Numbered from the stretch's first letter, positions 1 to 9,514 are shown. The stretch is 64,000 bases of DNA from Salinisphaera sp. (GCA_027858915.1 JAQIBT010000155.1:1-64000); one strand, 5' to 3'. Program-made: numbers and translations. The notes: generated from the letters alone by a model not told the origin.

Positions 1-1540
1 TCAATGCCTGAGTCGAAGCAGCATCGACGTCTGCAATCTCGACTCTTGACTCGCCGAGATTGATGGCGACAAACAGTTTCTCGTCGGCGCTTTCGCGCCA
101 GAAGGCAAGCACGTTGTCCGGCGCTTCAATGAAGCGGATGGTGCCGGCCAGCAGCGCGGGGTGCTCGCGGCGCCAGCTGAGAAACTGCTGACAGAAGGTA
201 AGTACGGAGCCCGATTGTGCCTGCTGTTGATCGGCTGCCAGCCGGTAATGAGCCGTATCCACGGGTAGCCAGGGTTCGACTTTGGAGAAGCCTGCGTGCG
301 CGGCGTCCGCTTGCCACGGCATCGGCGTCCTGGCGCCGTCGCGGCCCTTGAACTCGGGCCAGAAGTTGATGCCGTAGGGGTCCTGCAATTTCTCGTATGG
401 CACGTCGGCCTCGGGCAGGCCCAGCTCGTCGCCCTGATACAAACAGATGCTGCCGCGCAGGCAGAACAGCGCCGCGAGCATGGCCTTGATCCAGTCGGGC
501 GACGGATGCTCGCCGCCCCAACGCGTAGCCATGCGCATCGAGTCGTGATTGCTCATTGCCCAGCACGGCCAGCCGTCGGCGATGCGCTGCTCCAGGTCGC
601 TGACGGTCTTTTTGATATAGGCGGCGTCGCCCTCACCGCTGAGCAGGTCGAAGGTATAGGCCATGTGCAGCTTGTCGCCGTCGCCGGTGTACTCGGCCAT
701 CACCGCCAACGCTTCTTCGGCGCCGGTTTCACCCACCTCGCCCATGAGCGTGCGATCGTCGTAGGCATCGGTCAGGGCGCGCAGGCGGCGCAGGAATTCG
801 ATGTTCTCGGGGCGCGTCTTGTCGTAAACGTGCTTCTGCATGCCGTACGGATTAGTCGCGCTCGCGGCATCCGGCTTGTTGCTGGGCGGATTGACTCGCA
901 GTTTGGTGTCGTGAAAATAAAAATTCACCGTGTCCAGGCGAAAACCGTCGACGCCACGATCCAGCCAGAAGCGCGCATCTTCGAGCAACTGCGCGGTCAC
1001 TTCCGGATTGTGAAAATTCAGATCTGGCTGGCTGGCCAGAAAGTTATGCAGGTAGTACTGGCGACGACGACTATCCCAGGCCCAGGACGAGCCGCCGAAT
1101 ACCGACAGCCAGTTGTTGGGCGGCGAACCATCGGGCTGCGGATCGGCCCAGACATACCAGTCGGCCTTTGCATTGTCGCGGCTGGCGCGGCTTTCGACGA
1201 ACCAGGGATGCTGGTCGGAGGTATGCGACAACACCTGGTCGATGACGATTTTCAGGCCCAACTCGTGGGCGCGTGCGACCAGCGCGTCGAAATCGGCAAG
1301 CGTACCGAACAGCGGATCGACGTCGCGATAATCGCTGACGTCATAGCCAAAATCCTTCATCGGCGAGCGAAAGAACGGCGAAAGCCACACCGCATCCACG
1401 CCCAATCCAGCAACATAGGATAAGCGCCCGGTAATACCCGCCAGATCGCCCACGCCGTCGTCGTTAGCATCGACGAAACTCCGCGGATAGATCTGGTATA
1501 TCACCGCGCCCTGCCACCAGGGCCGTACTCTGTCGCGCAT
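1..1540 (-). CDS. GH13 alpha-glucosidase, 3' end cut by window
   Basis: This gene encodes a glycoside hydrolase family 13 enzyme that likely cleaves alpha-linked oligosaccharides such as maltose or isomaltose in the cytoplasm. The first 513 residues are visible and the frame stays open at base 1, so only the C-terminal beta domain end is missing (the family is usually about 540 residues). The N-terminus WWQGAVIYQIYPRSF is typical. The catalytic nucleophile is D203 in GFRLDTVN, the acid/base is E268 in LMGEVGE, and the third carboxylate is D333 in SNHDS. The HDTKLRVNPP stretch after the nucleophile resembles proteobacterial alpha-glucosidases of the GH13_23 type. No signal peptide is seen. The start was chosen at the only in-frame ATG before the conserved core. 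Exact substrate is not known. Confidence 0.88.
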   Translation of the reverse strand, partial: MRDRVRPWWQGAVIYQIYPRSFVDANDDGVGDLAGITGRLSYVAGLGVDAVWLSPFFRSPMKDFGYDVSDYRDVDPLFGTLADFDALVARAHELGLKIVIDQVLSHTSDQHPWFVESRASRDNAKADWYVWADPQPDGSPPNNWLSVFGGSSWAWDSRRRQYYLHNFLASQPDLNFHNPEVTAQLLEDARFWLDRGVDGFRLDTVNFYFHDTKLRVNPPSNKPDAASATNPYGMQKHVYDKTRPENIEFLRRLRALTDAYDDRTLMGEVGETGAEEALAVMAEYTGDGDKLHMAYTFDLLSGEGDAAYIKKTVSDLEQRIADGWPCWAMSNHDSMRMATRWGGEHPSPDWIKAMLAALFCLRGSICLYQGDELGLPEADVPYEKLQDPYGINFWPEFKGRDGARTPMPWQADAAHAGFSKVEPWLPVDTAHYRLAADQQQAQSGSVLTFCQQFLSWRREHPALLAGTIRFIEAPDNVLAFWRESADEKLFVAINLGESRVEIADVDAASTQAL

Positions 1541-1612
1541 TCGGTCTATCCTTGTCAACCATGGGCCTGCGCAGCAGACACCGGCGTTGCCTGTAGAAAA
1601 AGTCGAGCCGGC

Positions 1613-2281
1613 TTATGCAGCCGGGTCGGTCGGTGACGCCGTCGTCGCTGCCCCGACCGGCACATTCGGAATTTCCGGGTACTTTTTCAGCTGTATCCGG
1701 AACTGCTGGATAAAACCGTCCGGGCCCTTGTCGCGGATCGACGCTGTATATTGCGCACGCTTGAGGGCCAGATCGCTGGCGCCCTTGGCCACGACGTTCA
1801 CGATCTTCCAGGTACCGCCGGTATTGTCGAGCAGATAGCTGATCGGGATCTCCTTGCCTTTGGAGACGATCACGGTATTCACCCGACGCCTACCGCCCGG
1901 CGCGTCCTTGACGTTCTTGATCTTGAAGGATTGACCGCTATAGCTGTCAAATCGCGATGCATAGGTCGCCAGCGTGTCCTTGCGGAACATGGACTTGTAT
2001 TGCATCTGTTGTTTTGAGTCGAGCTTCGACCAGCTGGTACCGAGTGCCAGCCGGGCAATACGGTTCAGGTCGAACGACTGGTCGATCACCGGAGCGAGTT
2101 CCTTGTATCGACCAGCGAAGCCGAGCTTTTGCCCTTGCTTCATCGTGTTGACCAGCGCACTGTCGAGGTTCTCGACGACCGTCTGCGCCGGCTCGGCTGC
2201 GGCGACTGTCCATACACTGATCGAGGCGCCGACTACGGCGGTGGCAATCACGCCACGAATCAGGCGCGTAACTATCTTCAT
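1613..2281 (-). CDS. hpnM: HpnM, hopanoid-associated Ttg2D/MlaC-like periplasmic protein
   Basis: The 222-residue product has a signal peptide-like start (positively charged MKIVTRLIR, then a hydrophobic stretch to about residue 28) followed by a Ttg2D/MlaC fold typical of periplasmic lipid-binding proteins; landmarks are FDLNRIARLALG and the YLLDNTGGTWKIVNV block. In hopanoid clusters this family member is called HpnM and is thought to take part in moving hopanoids or phospholipids between membranes. The ATG at 2281 is preceded by GAGGAAAG at a good distance and gives a proper signal sequence, whereas longer reading frames add an arginine-rich tail without that feature. It is the last minus-strand hopanoid gene here, downstream of hpnB and separated from it by a palindromic element. 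MlaC itself is an alternative, but no mla transporter genes are adjacent. Confidence 0.82.
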   Translation of the reverse strand: MKIVTRLIRGVIATAVVGASISVWTVAAAEPAQTVVENLDSALVNTMKQGQKLGFAGRYKELAPVIDQSFDLNRIARLALGTSWSKLDSKQQMQYKSMFRKDTLATYASRFDSYSGQSFKIKNVKDAPGGRRRVNTVIVSKGKEIPISYLLDNTGGTWKIVNVVAKGASDLALKRAQYTASIRDKGPDGFIQQFRIQLKKYPEIPNVPVGAATTASPTDPAA

Positions 2282-2432
2282 TATCTTTCCTCTCGAACCA
2301 TGCTGCGATCCGTGCTGGATGCGCGCTCGACCATAGATTACAACGCTCGTCTGATGTCCACGCGCTGAACGCTGCGCGCCATTGAATGGTCGCACCAAGG
2401 CGTGTTGCCGCTCCCTACACGCCAATACGCTC

Positions 2433-2600
2433 TAGGGCCTGTTGCCGTTTCGTGCGAGGCCGCGCCAAGGGCTGTTTTGCGGCAAGACGAAGCGCAGCAA
2501 GGGCCGTGTAGTCATTCTACATAAACGCGCTGCAACGCTGTATTGCCGCAAAACAGCCCTTGTCCCGAAGGGTTGGGCCACGAAACGGCAACAGGCCCTA
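2433..2600. repeat. MITE-like long palindrome with TA ends
   Basis: Two arms pair over most of the length. TAGGGCCTGTTGCCGTTTCG at the left is repeated in reverse complement at the right end, and a second block (CAAGGGCTGTTTTGCGGCAA) also matches perfectly. The inner part (CAAGGGCCGTGTAGTC) adds a smaller hairpin. Both outer ends are TA, as expected for a TA target duplication. The right-hand TA is part of the hpnB stop codon. It separates hpnB from hpnM and could act as a terminator or RNA-processing site. It is probably a non-autonomous element; no transposase is present. Confidence 0.75.
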
Positions 2601-3743
2601 AACCTCGCGCTGATAACGGCGCCCGCGCCAAGTGGTGCGCGTTCCACGCCAGTAACGCACGGCGGATGACCAGGTCATCGCCAGGTACAACGTGCCAATC
2701 AAGGGCATGAGCAGTGCCCAGGCCAGTCGCTGACGATAGTAGACAAGCGTCGGCAGGTAGGCCAGCACCATGGCTATGACGCCAACGAGACCGGCAATGG
2801 CGGTTATAGCCGAGCCGGTGGCCAGCGCAATCGGCGGCACCCAGAACATCAGAACCATCACCAGCGTACAGCAGGCCAGCAGCAGCGGCGAATAGCGCAA
2901 CTGGCTATACGCCGAGCGCGCAACCATGGCGTGGATATCGGCAAAATCGTCATACCCCCGCAGACTGATCGCTGCGTGGGTGACACCGACCCAGGTTGCG
3001 CCACCGGCCGCGCGCACTCGTCGTGCCAGTGTGCAGTCATCGATCACCGCATCGGCCAGGGACGCGAAGCCGCCGATGCGCTCCAGCATCGAGCGTTCGA
3101 TCAGGACACAGCCGCCGGCCGCGGCCGCCACCCAGCGAGACCCGGCATTGGACAACGCAAACGGGTACAGCAGCTTGAAGAAGTAGATGAACGCAGGGAT
3201 CAACAGCCGTTCGGCACGGCTGACCATGCGCAACCGCGCCATCAACGACACCATCTGGCGATTCTCGGCGCGCGTCTGTCTCAGGAGGCCGGCGATTGTA
3301 CCCGGCACGATCTGGATATCGGCGTCCAGCAGAACCACATGCTCCGTGGCCGCGCGTGTACGCCCCTGCTCCAGCGCCCAGAGCTTGCCGGTCCAGCCGC
3401 GGGGCAAGGGCTGTCCGTCCAGCACCGTCAAGCGTTTGATCGGCGCGGCACGAGCGATGACGGCCGTATCGTCGGTCGAATTGTCATCAATCACGATCAC
3501 CGACAAATCCTGCCCCTGGCATGACAGCGAGGCTAGCGTCTCGCCAATACTATCGGCCTCGTCACGAGCCGGGATGAGCACAGTCACGGTCGACAGATCC
3601 GCGTCGACATCAGCTGCATCAACTACGAATCGCTCACGCAGCAACCACGGGAACCACGGTTGAACCAGCAGTGCAAGCCAGACGATGGCCGATAGAACAG
3701 CAAGGATGGTCACGGATTTGCCCCGCGCAGGCCAACTGGACAT
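2598..3743 (-). CDS. hpnB: HpnB, hopene-associated glycosyltransferase
   Basis: This 381-residue family 2 glycosyltransferase (GT-A fold) is anchored by a transmembrane segment at residues 12-32 and by several hydrophobic segments near the C-terminus (about 275-360). The nucleotide-sugar site is visible as VLIPARDEADSI, VIDDNSTDDT and the DxD-like LLDADIQ; DDCTLARR is the likely catalytic-loop motif. The family is found almost only in hopanoid clusters and is thought to add or process a sugar on the hopanoid side chain; its exact reaction is unproven. It lies between hpnM and the inserted plus-strand cassette, so it is now cut off from hpnH and the rest of the hopanoid genes. Its TAG stop is formed at the edge of the palindrome at 2433-2600. 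The start at 3743 has only a weak ribosome binding site. Confidence 0.88.
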   Translation of the reverse strand: MSSWPARGKSVTILAVLSAIVWLALLVQPWFPWLLRERFVVDAADVDADLSTVTVLIPARDEADSIGETLASLSCQGQDLSVIVIDDNSTDDTAVIARAAPIKRLTVLDGQPLPRGWTGKLWALEQGRTRAATEHVVLLDADIQIVPGTIAGLLRQTRAENRQMVSLMARLRMVSRAERLLIPAFIYFFKLLYPFALSNAGSRWVAAAAGGCVLIERSMLERIGGFASLADAVIDDCTLARRVRAAGGATWVGVTHAAISLRGYDDFADIHAMVARSAYSQLRYSPLLLACCTLVMVLMFWVPPIALATGSAITAIAGLVGVIAMVLAYLPTLVYYRQRLAWALLMPLIGTLYLAMTWSSAVRYWRGTRTTWRGRRYQREV

Positions 3744-4003
3744 CGATCAGCTCGGCGGTGAAGCATGGGTTCAACACCGCGGAAAGTATCGAATGTCGAC
3801 ATGGCAGAGCAGCGATTCAAGATCACAAGAGCAGACTTCCCGGGAGACATGACAGGCTTTGACTTCGATGCAAAACAATTCAACGCGACGGCCGAACACT
3901 TTACCAGTAGAGTACGTGAAGCGATTATGGGCAGACAGTCAATGATTGCGAACGAAGGCTCGACGGCCTGTTGAAAGCATTGAAAAACAGATACGGTGGC
4001 GTC

Positions 4004-6787
4004 ATGGATGAAAAAACTCGAACCGAAGCACCGCATACGGCGCTGGGCTTTTATCACAAGATTTCGCACCTGCGTGCGGACACATGGAATGCGCTGACGC
4101 ACGATCTGGCCGACTTGTTGCAACCGGCAGACGCCAGCCGAAGCCGGAAGCTCGTCAAGGCAATCCGGATCAAGCTGACCCGGCTCGAGATCATCGAGGA
4201 GTATCACGCTTTCCCTTCCAGCGAGGATTTCCGTCATCTCTGGGCTCTTTTCAAGCAGGCGCAATACGCGCAGCTGGAAAAAGTGGTGAAACGCCTGGTG
4301 CGCGCGCTGGTCAGCGAATCCTATCGGCGACGCCCCATCGACCTGAGCGACACCGACGCCGAGGATGTCGAGAGCCACGACGCGCTTGACCGATTCCGGC
4401 GCGGCCATCCCAGTTTCAACTCTTCGGCGCAGCCCTACTTCGAGCTGCTGCTCGTCGACAACCTCTCGTTTCAGGAAGACGACGTCGTACGCGATGCCTT
4501 CTACCGCATGCGCCGTGCCGAAGACAAGTTTGTCTACGATGTCGTGACCGTGCGCAGTTTCGAGGATGCGCTGATCGCGGTACTGGTCAATCCCAACATC
4601 CAGGCCTGCCTGATCCGCTACGAGTTTCCCTACAAGTCCAAATACAATCTGAGCGCCATCCGCCGGACGCTGGCCGGCCTGTCGGAAACAGACCTTGAGA
4701 ACCAGCCGGCGGCAGAGCGCAGCATTTTGCTGGGCGCGATGATCCACCAGCTGCGACCGGAAATCGACCAGTTCCTGGTCACCAACGGCGAGGTCGAGAC
4801 CACGGCCAGCCGTGACATCGACCATTTCACCCGTATTTTCTATCGCGAAACCGACTACATCGAGCAGCACCACACAATTCTGCGGGCCATCGACAACCGC
4901 TATCGCACGCCGTTCTTCGATGCTCTGCGCGAGTACAGCCGCAAGCCCACGGGCGTGTTTCATGCCATGCCCATCTCGCGGGGCAAATCGATCACCCGCT
5001 CGCACTGGGCAGGGCAGATGATCGATTTCTACGGCATCAATATCTTTCTGGCGGAGACTTCAGCAACGTCGGGCGGGCTCGACTCCCTGCTGCAACCCTA
5101 CGGCCCGATCAAGAAAGCGCAGGAATATGCAGCCCGCGCGTTTGGCGCCCGCGAGAGCTTTTTTGTCACCAACGGCACGTCGACTGCCAACAAGATCGTG
5201 GTGCAGGCACTGGTCAAGCCGGGAGACATCGTGCTGGTCGATCGCGACTGCCACAAATCGCATCATTATGGCCTGGTGCTGACCGGCGCCTACGCCAGCT
5301 ATCTCGATTCGTACCCGCTCAACGATTACTCGATGTACGGCGCAGTGCCTCTGCGGACGATCAAGAAGACGCTGCTGGACTACAAGCGCGCCGGCCGGCT
5401 CGATCAGGTCAAGATGCTGCTGCTGACCAACTGCACCTTCGACGGCGTGGTATATGACACGCGCCGGGTGATGGAAGAGTGTCTGGCCATCAAGCCTGAT
5501 CTCATGTTCCTGTGGGACGAGGCGTGGTTTGCCTTTGCGACCTTCAACCCGACCTATCGCCCACGCACGGCCATGAACGCGGCGCGTACGCTGCGCGATC
5601 GCTATCGCAGCCCGGCCTATCGCCGCGACTATGCCGCCTGGAAAGCGAACTTCGATACGCTCGATCCTGACGATGATGCCACTTGGCTCGACCGCCGCCT
5701 GATGCCCGATCCAGAGCAGGTGCGCATCCGCGCCTACGCGACCCATTCGACCCACAAGACCCTGACTTCGCTGCGTCAGGGCTCGATGATCCATATCTAC
5801 GATCAGGACTATCGGCAGAAAGTGGAAGCGACTTTCCACGAAGCCTATATGACCCATACCTCTACCTCGCCGAATTATCAGATCCTGGCGTCACTCGATG
5901 TCGGCCGGATGCAGGCTGAGATGGAAGGGTTTGAACTGGTCAATGCACAGATCGAGACCGCGCTGTCGCTGCGCGAACAGATCTACAACCATCCTCTGCT
6001 GAAGAAGTATTTCCAGGTACTGAAGAACGGCGACATGATTCCCGCGGAATACCGTCAGTCAGGCGTGGTGACCTTCTACGACAAGCACCGAGGCTGGCAC
6101 CAGATGGAGGAGGCGTGGGCCCAGGACGAGTTCGTGGTCGATCCGACTCGCGTGACTATTGCGATCGGCAAAACCGGCGTTGATGGCGATCAATTCCGAA
6201 CTGATTACCTGATGAACCAGTTCGGCATCCAGATCAACAAGACCTCGCGCAATACCGTGCTTTTCATGACCAATATTGGCACCTCACGCAGTTCTATCGC
6301 CTACCTGATCGACGTGCTCATTCGCTTGGCCAAGGACTTCGAGCGCCGCTGGGAAGACAGCGGCCGCAGCGAGCGCAAGGTGATCGAGCACCGAGTACAC
6401 TCACTGACCCAGGATCTGCCCCCATTACCCGATTTCAGCCGTTTCCACGACGCGTTCAAGCCAATACCGGGTAGCCAGACACCTGAGGGAGATATTCGAC
6501 GAGCCTATTTCTTGAGCTACGACGACAGCAATACCGATTATCTGCGCTTCGACAACGGCGCATTACAGCGCGAGCTGCAGGAAGGCCGCGAAGTTGTCTC
6601 GGCCAGTTTTGTCATTCCCTATCCACCGGGATTCCCTGTACTGGTACCCGGGCAAGTCGTCAGCCAGGAGATTATCGACTTCCTGCAAGCACTGGACGTC
6701 AAGGAAGTACACGGTTATCGACCGGAGCTCGGCCTGCTGATCTTCAACGAACAGGCGTTGGACCATGCGCCGACCACCGCCGGATGA
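4004..6787 (+). CDS. Orn/Lys/Arg decarboxylase-type PLP enzyme
   Basis: The product (927 residues) is a fold-type I PLP enzyme of the ornithine/lysine/arginine decarboxylase group. The PLP-binding lysine is K585 in HSTHKTLTSLRQG. FVTNGTSTANK (phosphate region) and LFLWDEAWFAF (the aspartate that contacts the pyridine nitrogen) are also clear. The first ~330 residues are not the usual receiver-like wing domain; I do not recognise this part. About 125 residues follow the last core block. A TTG 33 bases upstream is in frame, but the ATG at 4004 with GGTGG before it is more credible. It is the first gene of a plus-strand set with an amidohydrolase, an ATP-grasp ligase and a C45 enzyme, which suggests that the product amine feeds amide-bond chemistry and not acid resistance. 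Substrate unknown. Confidence 0.88.
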   Translation: MDEKTRTEAPHTALGFYHKISHLRADTWNALTHDLADLLQPADASRSRKLVKAIRIKLTRLEIIEEYHAFPSSEDFRHLWALFKQAQYAQLEKVVKRLVRALVSESYRRRPIDLSDTDAEDVESHDALDRFRRGHPSFNSSAQPYFELLLVDNLSFQEDDVVRDAFYRMRRAEDKFVYDVVTVRSFEDALIAVLVNPNIQACLIRYEFPYKSKYNLSAIRRTLAGLSETDLENQPAAERSILLGAMIHQLRPEIDQFLVTNGEVETTASRDIDHFTRIFYRETDYIEQHHTILRAIDNRYRTPFFDALREYSRKPTGVFHAMPISRGKSITRSHWAGQMIDFYGINIFLAETSATSGGLDSLLQPYGPIKKAQEYAARAFGARESFFVTNGTSTANKIVVQALVKPGDIVLVDRDCHKSHHYGLVLTGAYASYLDSYPLNDYSMYGAVPLRTIKKTLLDYKRAGRLDQVKMLLLTNCTFDGVVYDTRRVMEECLAIKPDLMFLWDEAWFAFATFNPTYRPRTAMNAARTLRDRYRSPAYRRDYAAWKANFDTLDPDDDATWLDRRLMPDPEQVRIRAYATHSTHKTLTSLRQGSMIHIYDQDYRQKVEATFHEAYMTHTSTSPNYQILASLDVGRMQAEMEGFELVNAQIETALSLREQIYNHPLLKKYFQVLKNGDMIPAEYRQSGVVTFYDKHRGWHQMEEAWAQDEFVVDPTRVTIAIGKTGVDGDQFRTDYLMNQFGIQINKTSRNTVLFMTNIGTSRSSIAYLIDVLIRLAKDFERRWEDSGRSERKVIEHRVHSLTQDLPPLPDFSRFHDAFKPIPGSQTPEGDIRRAYFLSYDDSNTDYLRFDNGALQRELQEGREVVSASFVIPYPPGFPVLVPGQVVSQEIIDFLQALDVKEVHGYRPELGLLIFNEQALDHAPTTAG

Positions 6788-6878
6788 CGGGTCGTCATCT
6801 GAGCCCGCGACGCGACGCGCGCGTCGGTTTTAGTTTATCTTCGGCACAATCAATCGAAAATTTTCAGAGAAGAGGACC

Positions 6879-7793
6879 ATGACGCCTTTCGCAATCGCTG
6901 GCATCCAGATGTACGTATCGGCAACTCATAGCAACGTCGAGGGCATGAAGAATCGGATCGACGCGCTCATGACCGTTTATCCGTGGGTGCAGATGGTGAC
7001 TTTCAGCGAGCTTGCCGCCTGCGGCCCGCTACCCTCCACGGCGCAGGCAATGCCCGGCTCGGCAGAAACCGCCCTGGCCGAAGCAGCCGCCAAACACCGC
7101 ATCTGGTTGGTCACCGGCTCGATGTTCGAGCGCGCCGACGATGGCGCTGTCTACAATACCGCCTCGGTCATCGACCCCACCGGCAATGTCGTGGGTCGCT
7201 ACCGCAAGATGTTCGTGTTCGCACCGTACGAACAGAACATTACTCCGGGCAACGAGTTCTTTGTTTTCGATGTGCCCGATGTCGGTCGCTTCGGCATGAC
7301 GATCTGCTACGACACCTGGTTTCCAGAGGTCACGCGCACGCTGGTGACTATGGGTGCGGAAGTCATTCTCCGGCCAACGTTGACCTCTTCCATCGACCGC
7401 GATGTGGAACTATCCATTACTCGCGCGGCGGCCGCCGTCAATCAGTGTTATCTGTTCGACATCAACGGCCTCGGCGCCGGTGGCTATGGCCGCTCGATCG
7501 TATGCGGCCCGCACGGCCAGGTGCTGCATCAGGCCGGCAGCAGCGAGGAGTTCATCCCGCTGGAGATCGACTTCGACAGTGTTCGACGATCGCGTGAGCG
7601 CGGCCTGCTGGGCCTGGGCCAGCCGTTGAAGAGCTTTCGCGACAAGCCGGTCGAATTCGGGATTTATCAGGCAGGCGCACAGTCGCCCTACCTGGACTCG
7701 CTCGGCCCACTCACCAAGCCGGGACGGCCATGTACAAGCCCAAGTTCAGATTTAGGTTCAGACGATTCCGATGGCCCTTCATCAGGCGCCTGA
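6879..7793 (+). CDS. Nitrilase-superfamily carbon-nitrogen hydrolase
   Basis: This 304-residue enzyme has the nitrilase-superfamily catalytic triad: E44 in FSELAACGP, K110 in RYRKMFVF and C143 in TICYDTWFPE. Such proteins cleave amides (or, rarely, nitriles) through a cysteine thioester; some transfer the acyl group instead. The sequence around the cysteine is closer to aliphatic or omega amidases than to true nitrilases. The last ~30 residues are serine-, aspartate- and glycine-rich and probably disordered. The gene starts 91 bases after the decarboxylase gene and its stop lies 56 bases before the ATP-grasp gene, so the three are probably one transcript. An amidase beside an amide-forming ATP-grasp ligase suggests paired synthesis and trimming of an amide product, but this is inference. 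Confidence 0.86.
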   Translation: MTPFAIAGIQMYVSATHSNVEGMKNRIDALMTVYPWVQMVTFSELAACGPLPSTAQAMPGSAETALAEAAAKHRIWLVTGSMFERADDGAVYNTASVIDPTGNVVGRYRKMFVFAPYEQNITPGNEFFVFDVPDVGRFGMTICYDTWFPEVTRTLVTMGAEVILRPTLTSSIDRDVELSITRAAAAVNQCYLFDINGLGAGGYGRSIVCGPHGQVLHQAGSSEEFIPLEIDFDSVRRSRERGLLGLGQPLKSFRDKPVEFGIYQAGAQSPYLDSLGPLTKPGRPCTSPSSDLGSDDSDGPSSGA

Positions 7794-7849
7794 TCGGTCG
7801 AAGCATTAGAAATAGCGTTAAAAGAAAACCCATAGGAGAGGGATCAGCC

Positions 7850-9352
7850 ATGGATAATCAGAGCAGCGAAGACACCCAGTCCACCCAGACGCTCCACGGC
7901 CTGTCTGATATTCGGCGATTCTTCCGCCGCAACGACATACCGATCTATTTCATCAGTGCCACCAACTTCAATCTGCTGGGCGCCGACGAATGGGTGCACC
8001 ATTTCAAATATATCAATTACATCGATTGCTTCGACGGCCAGCATCCGAACCTGTTTGTGCCACCGGAAATCGCGCACGCCGAATTCCAGAGCATCGAGGA
8101 CATCAATAACTATCTGCTCGAACACAAGGCAGTTGCCGACTATGTTCGCAGCCGTGGACCGGGCAAGGCCCTGTTCCTGATGTTCGACGAAAATACCGAA
8201 ACGCTCGCTCGCGAACTGGATCTCGAAGTCTGTTTGCCGCCGGCCAGCCTGCGTCAGCACCTTGATGACAAGCTGGTGACCACGCGAATTGCCGAGGCCG
8301 CGGGTATCGACTGTGTGCCCAACGTCATGGCCGCGGTGGATTCCTATGAAACCCTGCGCCGTCTTTCTGAAGACCTTGGGCAGCATCTGGTAGTCCAAAC
8401 GGCATTCGGCGACTCCGGCCATACCACCTTCATGATTTCGGACGAGGACGATTGGGCAGAGCACGCCGACGAGATCACCGGCGGCGGCGAAGTCAAGATC
8501 ATGAAACGGATCAAGCCGCGGGGCACGGCGGTCGAGGCCTGCGTCACCCGCCACGGGACCATCGTCGCGCCGATCATGACCGAACTGGTGGGCTTCCCCG
8601 AGCTCACACCCTATGAAGGCGGCTGGTGCGGCAATGAGATTTTCGCCGACGCGTTCAACGCCGAGCTGCGCGACCAGGCACGGGATGCGACGCTGGCCAT
8701 GGGTGAATGTCTGAAGCGAGAGGGTTACCGGGGTTATTTCGAACTCGACTTTCTGATCGATCGCGATACCGACAAGCTCTATCTCGGGGAAATGAATCCC
8801 AGGATCACGGGTGCGAGTTCGATTACCAATCATGCGGCGTTTGCGTTGTCCGACGTGCCGCTGTTCATGTTTCATCTGCTGGAATGGATGGGCGTGGACT
8901 ACACGCTCGACGTCGACGAGATCAACCGTCGCTGGGCCGAGCCGGACAACATCGACTCCTGGGGCCAGCTGGTGATCAAGCACACGGCAGATTCTGTCGG
9001 CGTGGTCACTCAGGCCCCGCCAACCGGCATCTGGCGGATGAATGCTGAGGGAGAGGTCAGCTTTTCGCGCTACGATACCCATCGCTACCATGTGGAAAGC
9101 GAAGCCGAAGCCCTGTTCGTTCGTATTGCCGGCGTCGGCGACTACTGGTACGAAGGAGCCGACCTGGGCATTCTTGTCACGCGTGGGCGGCTGATGACTG
9201 ACGATTTCCAGCTCAATGAACGCGCACGCGCTTGGATTGCCGGCATCAAGTCCCATTTCCAAGCCTCGGCGCCCACTGCGGAAAACGCTGGGCACCTGGC
9301 ACCTGGCGGACTCAAGGCCCACCCAGCACCGGGTTCATTCAAACTCTTGTAG
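7850..9352 (+). CDS. ATP-grasp ligase (biotin carboxylase-like)
   Basis: The 500-residue product carries a complete ATP-grasp fold. The linker helix DKLVTTRIAEAAGI lies at about 140-153, the flexible loop QTAFGDSGHTTF at 183-194, and the metal-binding FELDFLID and LGEMNPRITGASS at about 297-323. These enzymes activate a carboxylate as an acyl phosphate and join it to an amine or thiol. Automated tools often call such proteins biotin carboxylases, but there is no biotin carrier partner here and the N-terminal ~120 residues are unlike carboxylases, so amide ligation is more likely. The ATG at 7850 follows a strong AGGAGAGGG; a longer frame from 7730 would overlap the upstream gene and adds an arginine-rich tail. 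Its stop lies at the left edge of a palindromic repeat. Confidence 0.84.
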   Translation: MDNQSSEDTQSTQTLHGLSDIRRFFRRNDIPIYFISATNFNLLGADEWVHHFKYINYIDCFDGQHPNLFVPPEIAHAEFQSIEDINNYLLEHKAVADYVRSRGPGKALFLMFDENTETLARELDLEVCLPPASLRQHLDDKLVTTRIAEAAGIDCVPNVMAAVDSYETLRRLSEDLGQHLVVQTAFGDSGHTTFMISDEDDWAEHADEITGGGEVKIMKRIKPRGTAVEACVTRHGTIVAPIMTELVGFPELTPYEGGWCGNEIFADAFNAELRDQARDATLAMGECLKREGYRGYFELDFLIDRDTDKLYLGEMNPRITGASSITNHAAFALSDVPLFMFHLLEWMGVDYTLDVDEINRRWAEPDNIDSWGQLVIKHTADSVGVVTQAPPTGIWRMNAEGEVSFSRYDTHRYHVESEAEALFVRIAGVGDYWYEGADLGILVTRGRLMTDDFQLNERARAWIAGIKSHFQASAPTAENAGHLAPGGLKAHPAPGSFKLL

Positions 9353-9358
9353 GCTTTC

Positions 9359-9514
9359 GGAGGCTGTCGGACTCAGGCAATCGCAGCGACCAAGGTGAGA
9401 GAATAAGCGTCAAAACGCTGAATTTTCAGGCGAATAGTCGTTGCATCAAAAAAGGTTTTTTGCGCCATGAGCCCGCTGGCGCAGTAGATTGGCTTCGAGT
9501 CCGACAGCCTTCTA
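9359..9514. repeat. Palindromic repeat element, family 2
   Basis: The block GAGGCTGTCGGACTC starts near 9360 and its 14-base core returns in reverse complement at 9497-9510, followed by CTAG. Weaker pairing continues inward (GGCAATC against GATTGGC). A single-ended copy of the same sequence lies at 16865 and a degraded one at 26356. The element sits just after the ATP-grasp stop codon and separates it from the C45 gene. The rest of the gap (9515-9771) shows no gene or clear signal to me. Confidence 0.6.

Noticed and set aside
296-1423. 375-codon frame on the plus strand
   Set aside because: It is the antisense shadow of the alpha-glucosidase gene, which carries all catalytic motifs in the other frame.
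3765-3974. 69-codon plus-strand ORF before the decarboxylase gene
   Set aside because: It has no ribosome binding site or family resemblance and occupies the likely promoter region between divergent genes.
3971-4003. Upstream TTG start for the decarboxylase
   Set aside because: The ATG at 4004 has a better ribosome binding site and the extra eleven residues show no conservation signal.
7730-7849. N-terminal extension of the ATP-grasp gene
   Set aside because: It would overlap the amidohydrolase gene and encodes an arginine-rich tail; AGGAGAGGG supports the ATG at 7850.
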